Shown here piece after piece: positions 8,701 through 9,303 of a stretch of DNA of 9,303 nucleotides; the first letter of the stretch is position 1, and each line of letters begins with the position of its first letter. The translations under genes were made by a program, and so were the position numbers. The notes below the pieces were generated by a model. It did not search any database, was not told the DNA's origin, and was given only the letters and a program-made list of their open reading frames with translations. Location: positions 1 to 9,303 of the forward strand of contig CANHIV010000015.1 in the NCBI GenBank assembly GCA_947460525.1. Reading direction: 5' to 3'. The stretch is from Flavobacteriales bacterium (lineage in GTDB: Bacteria; Bacteroidota; Bacteroidia; Flavobacteriales_D; Sanyastnellaceae).

Positions 8701-9303
8701 TGAATCAGTGCTTGCTGTATTTGAGTAATTTAAAGGAGCAGGTCCTTTCCATACAACCTTAGTAGCACCAAGGTAATTTGCTTGTACATAAAGCGGATCA
8801 TTTTCACATTGTGAGGTAGCAGTTGGGGTAAAAGTTGGTAAAGGATTTACGGTGATTGTTATTGATTTTGTACAACCTAGATTGTTTTCAAAATATATAT
8901 CTGTTTTTCCTTCATCAAGCCCTTTGATTTCGTTTAAATTTTTAGTGTTTAATATAGTAGTTGAAACAATACCTGCATTCGACATAGACCATTGTGTTGC
9001 ATTTAATGGTATTTCTGATGATTTAAGTGTAATAGTTTCACCAACACAAATTTCAAAGTCTGTTGGAGATAAAGGATCATTATTTTCAATTGATGGTTGT
9101 GTACAGTTTGAACACATTTTAGTTTCTGGGAGTGGGCACAAAACTCCAATTGGTGTTAAGGTGAAATAAACATCGCTTCCAGAGCTTAGACCACTTATTT
9201 CTTTAGAAATAATACTTGAATTTAATGTTGCTGGTGTACTAAGAGTTCCTGTAGATCCAACTTTATATACAAATTCATAAGAAGTTACAGAGGGAATATT
9301 TAG
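5728..9303 (-). CDS. Giant modular T9SS-secreted surface protein, paralogue of the downstream gene; 5' end outside window
   Basis: The frame is open from the right edge (9303) to TAA at 5730-5728, giving 1191 visible residues. The first possible internal start near 9141 is a TTG inside a domain, so it is not the true start. Domains in order: end of an FN3-like domain (9303-9103, with ISGLSSGSDVYFTLTP), matching the FN3-like domain of the downstream protein; one Big2-like Ig module (9102-8836); an Ig-like array in the order A-B-B', A-B-B', A-B (8835-7030); a decayed A-like module (7029-6775); a GTW-type Ig module (6774-6514); two PKD-type domains (6513-6013, the second with WDFGDG, the first weakened to WNLGNG); and a T9SS type B sorting domain (6012-5731: NTFTPNGDEINNVF, YNRWGE, KTGHVNVFR). 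No enzymatic motif is visible. The family is exported by the T9SS; a surface-stalk or adhesin role is inference. The missing N-terminus probably holds a signal peptide and a choice-of-anchor L domain, by analogy with its paralogue. Confidence 0.92.
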   Translation of the reverse strand, partial: LNIPSVTSYEFVYKVGSTGTLSTPATLNSSIISKEISGLSSGSDVYFTLTPIGVLCPLPETKMCSNCTQPSIENNDPLSPTDFEICVGETITLKSSEIPLNATQWSMSNAGIVSTTILNTKNLNEIKGLDEGKTDIYFENNLGCTKSITITVNPLPTFTPTATSQCENDPLYVQANYLGATKVVWKGPAPLNYSNTASTDSKLEVVDKATISNYNGTYTVEVTDNKGCVKSENVSVTINQLPTVSAGTDKSICIGSSVTLTGTGASTYTWDNNISDNVAFSPTDTKIYTVTGTDSKGCKNTGTIKVTVNTLPSVAAGSDQYVCEGSPLTLSGSGASTYTWDGGITDNVPFTPTTAKDYTVTGTDVNGCKNTDVVHVYINALPNFTPTATSQCENDPLYLQANFATAKKVVWSSTNGYSNTATSDTKLEAFASATSLHNGLYSVEVTDQNNCVKTKTVNVTINTLPNVNAGTDKIICIGDKIKLSATGALTYKWNNEVIDNTEFSPLVTNTYTVTGTDSKGCKNTDDILITINQLPVISAGADKMVCFGEQVTLSGTGASTYTWDGGVIDNTPFTASKTTDYTVTGIDNNGCKNSDLVRVNVNPLPIFNPTAASQCENDPLFLQANYTSATKVVWTGPNSYTNTATSDTKLQVIAKANSTVNGLYSVEVTDAIGCKKTETVNVFINPLPTVSAGLDLSICIGNITKLNGSGAFSYIWDNGVIDNTNFSPTITKTYTVIGTDTKGCKNSDQMVVTVNPIPDFKLTVNAPCEQETLTFSVDLSSNPSTAGITTSIWSGPNNFNSTSLNPTIDKVTPLASGTYSLTLEDNNTCVKTKTILAKVSLIDKFQLADINPKCINDEPFLLPTPNIPGGTWSSSDNSSIQNTNSAIFEPKKSKPDIDNKVDVTYSTFNAVPPRKCPASITKTILVNPIPDSNFYAINPIICIEDTLHLVINKFDPNVAYTWNLGNGSIIKQNTEKLNFIYLKEGDFSIRLVGELGSCKVKKTIEDYIHVIPKPTYVDFTQSETEIDFYNPEILFKSFTNGKYLQWDFGDGNYSNYKNPSHKFPEKPGEYIISLTASNMENNYCSKTITKSIFMPEPVIYFIPNTFTPNGDEINNVFQPIFTYGYDPQNYSFYIYNRWGEVIFESHDSKIGWDGTYGDNLVQNDTYIWKLEFKEKLKEDRHFKTGHVNVFR
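5731..6012 (-). other. T9SS type B C-terminal sorting domain, upstream gene
   Basis: Residues form FIPNTFTPNGDEINNVFQPI, YSFYIYNRWGEVIFES, GWDGTYGD, DTYIWKLEF and the terminal KTGHVNVFR. It aligns block for block, and without large gaps, with the domain of the neighbouring gene; by eye more than half of the positions are identical. This confirms that the two proteins are paralogues and use the same export route. Confidence 0.93.
6775..7029 (-). repeat. Diverged fourth A-like module
   Basis: It follows the last B module and keeps the A outline: APCEQETL in place of SQCENDPL, IWSGPNNF in place of VVW.GP..Y, and SGTYSLTLEDNNTCVKTKT in place of GLYSVEVTD..GCVKT. It is clearly less conserved than the three A copies and has an insertion after its first strand. 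It may mark the old edge of the array. Confidence 0.65.
7030..8835 (-). repeat. Higher-order Ig-like array A-B-B', A-B-B', A-B (about 223-aa / 669-bp superperiod)
   Basis: A modules (83-86 aa) carry TATSQCENDPL, then ATKVVW, SNTATSDTKL, and GLYSVEVTD..GC. B modules (70 aa) carry SAGTDK.ICIG, TYTWDN, DN..FSP, and YTVTGTDSKGCKN. Unit 1 spans 8835-8158, unit 2 spans 8157-7489, and unit 3 (A-B only) spans 7488-7030. The first B of each unit shares ICIG and FSP; the second B of units 1 and 2 shares TLSG.GASTYTWDGG and DYTVTG, which shows that the whole three-module unit was duplicated. Each module ends in a linker such as NQLP, NTLP, NALP or NPLP. Confidence 0.88.

Noticed and set aside
9139..9141. 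Possible start of the upstream giant gene at 9141
   Set aside because: The codon is TTG, lies inside an FN3-like domain, and the frame stays open to the window edge, so the gene is truncated by the window rather than starting here.
8852..9169. Plus-strand open frames at 8852-9169, 7733-7963 and 5272-5508
   Set aside because: All are antisense to conserved domains of the two surface proteins; no start context or recognisable product.

Overview
The window is AT-rich and reads as a piece of a Bacteroidota chromosome, most likely from the class Flavobacteriia. Two very large proteins end in the type B sorting domain of the type IX secretion system (T9SS), which is confined to this phylum, and the flanking dihydrolipoyl dehydrogenase has a flavobacterial look. 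Neither large gene has a Shine-Dalgarno-like purine run that I could identify, which also fits the phylum. I cannot name the genus.

Layout. Positions 2-772 (+) hold the 3' half of a dihydrolipoyl dehydrogenase gene (E3 subunit of 2-oxo acid dehydrogenase complexes). A perfect 16-bp hairpin with A and T tracts at 787-822 lies between it and the converging gene and can act as a terminator in both directions. On the minus strand follow two adjacent, co-directional giant genes. In transcription order the first is 9303-5728, whose 5' end lies beyond the right edge; after a 55-bp gap comes the second, 5672-837, which is complete and encodes 1611 aa with a signal peptide.

Both giants are modular secreted proteins and are paralogues. 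The complete one runs: signal peptide, choice-of-anchor L domain, Calx-beta-like segment, FN3-like domain, four Big2-like Ig repeats, one unrelated module, five repeats of a second Ig-like type, one GTW-type Ig module, two PKD domains, T9SS type B C-terminal domain. The partial one runs: FN3-like domain (cut), one Big2-like module, a higher-order array A-B-B', A-B-B', A-B, a decayed A module, the same GTW-type Ig module, two PKD domains and the same C-terminal domain. The two genes therefore share both flanks (the N-terminal side as far as it is visible) but carry different repeat cassettes in the middle.

The likely role is export across the outer membrane by the T9SS, followed by attachment to the cell surface or release, as a long stalk-like adhesin or matrix protein. 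No enzymatic domain is visible in either. The sorting-domain assignment is strong. The adhesive role is inference from architecture. There are no RNA genes, insertion sequences, CRISPR arrays or phage genes in the window. The dehydrogenase is an ordinary housekeeping neighbour with no evident functional link to the surface proteins.
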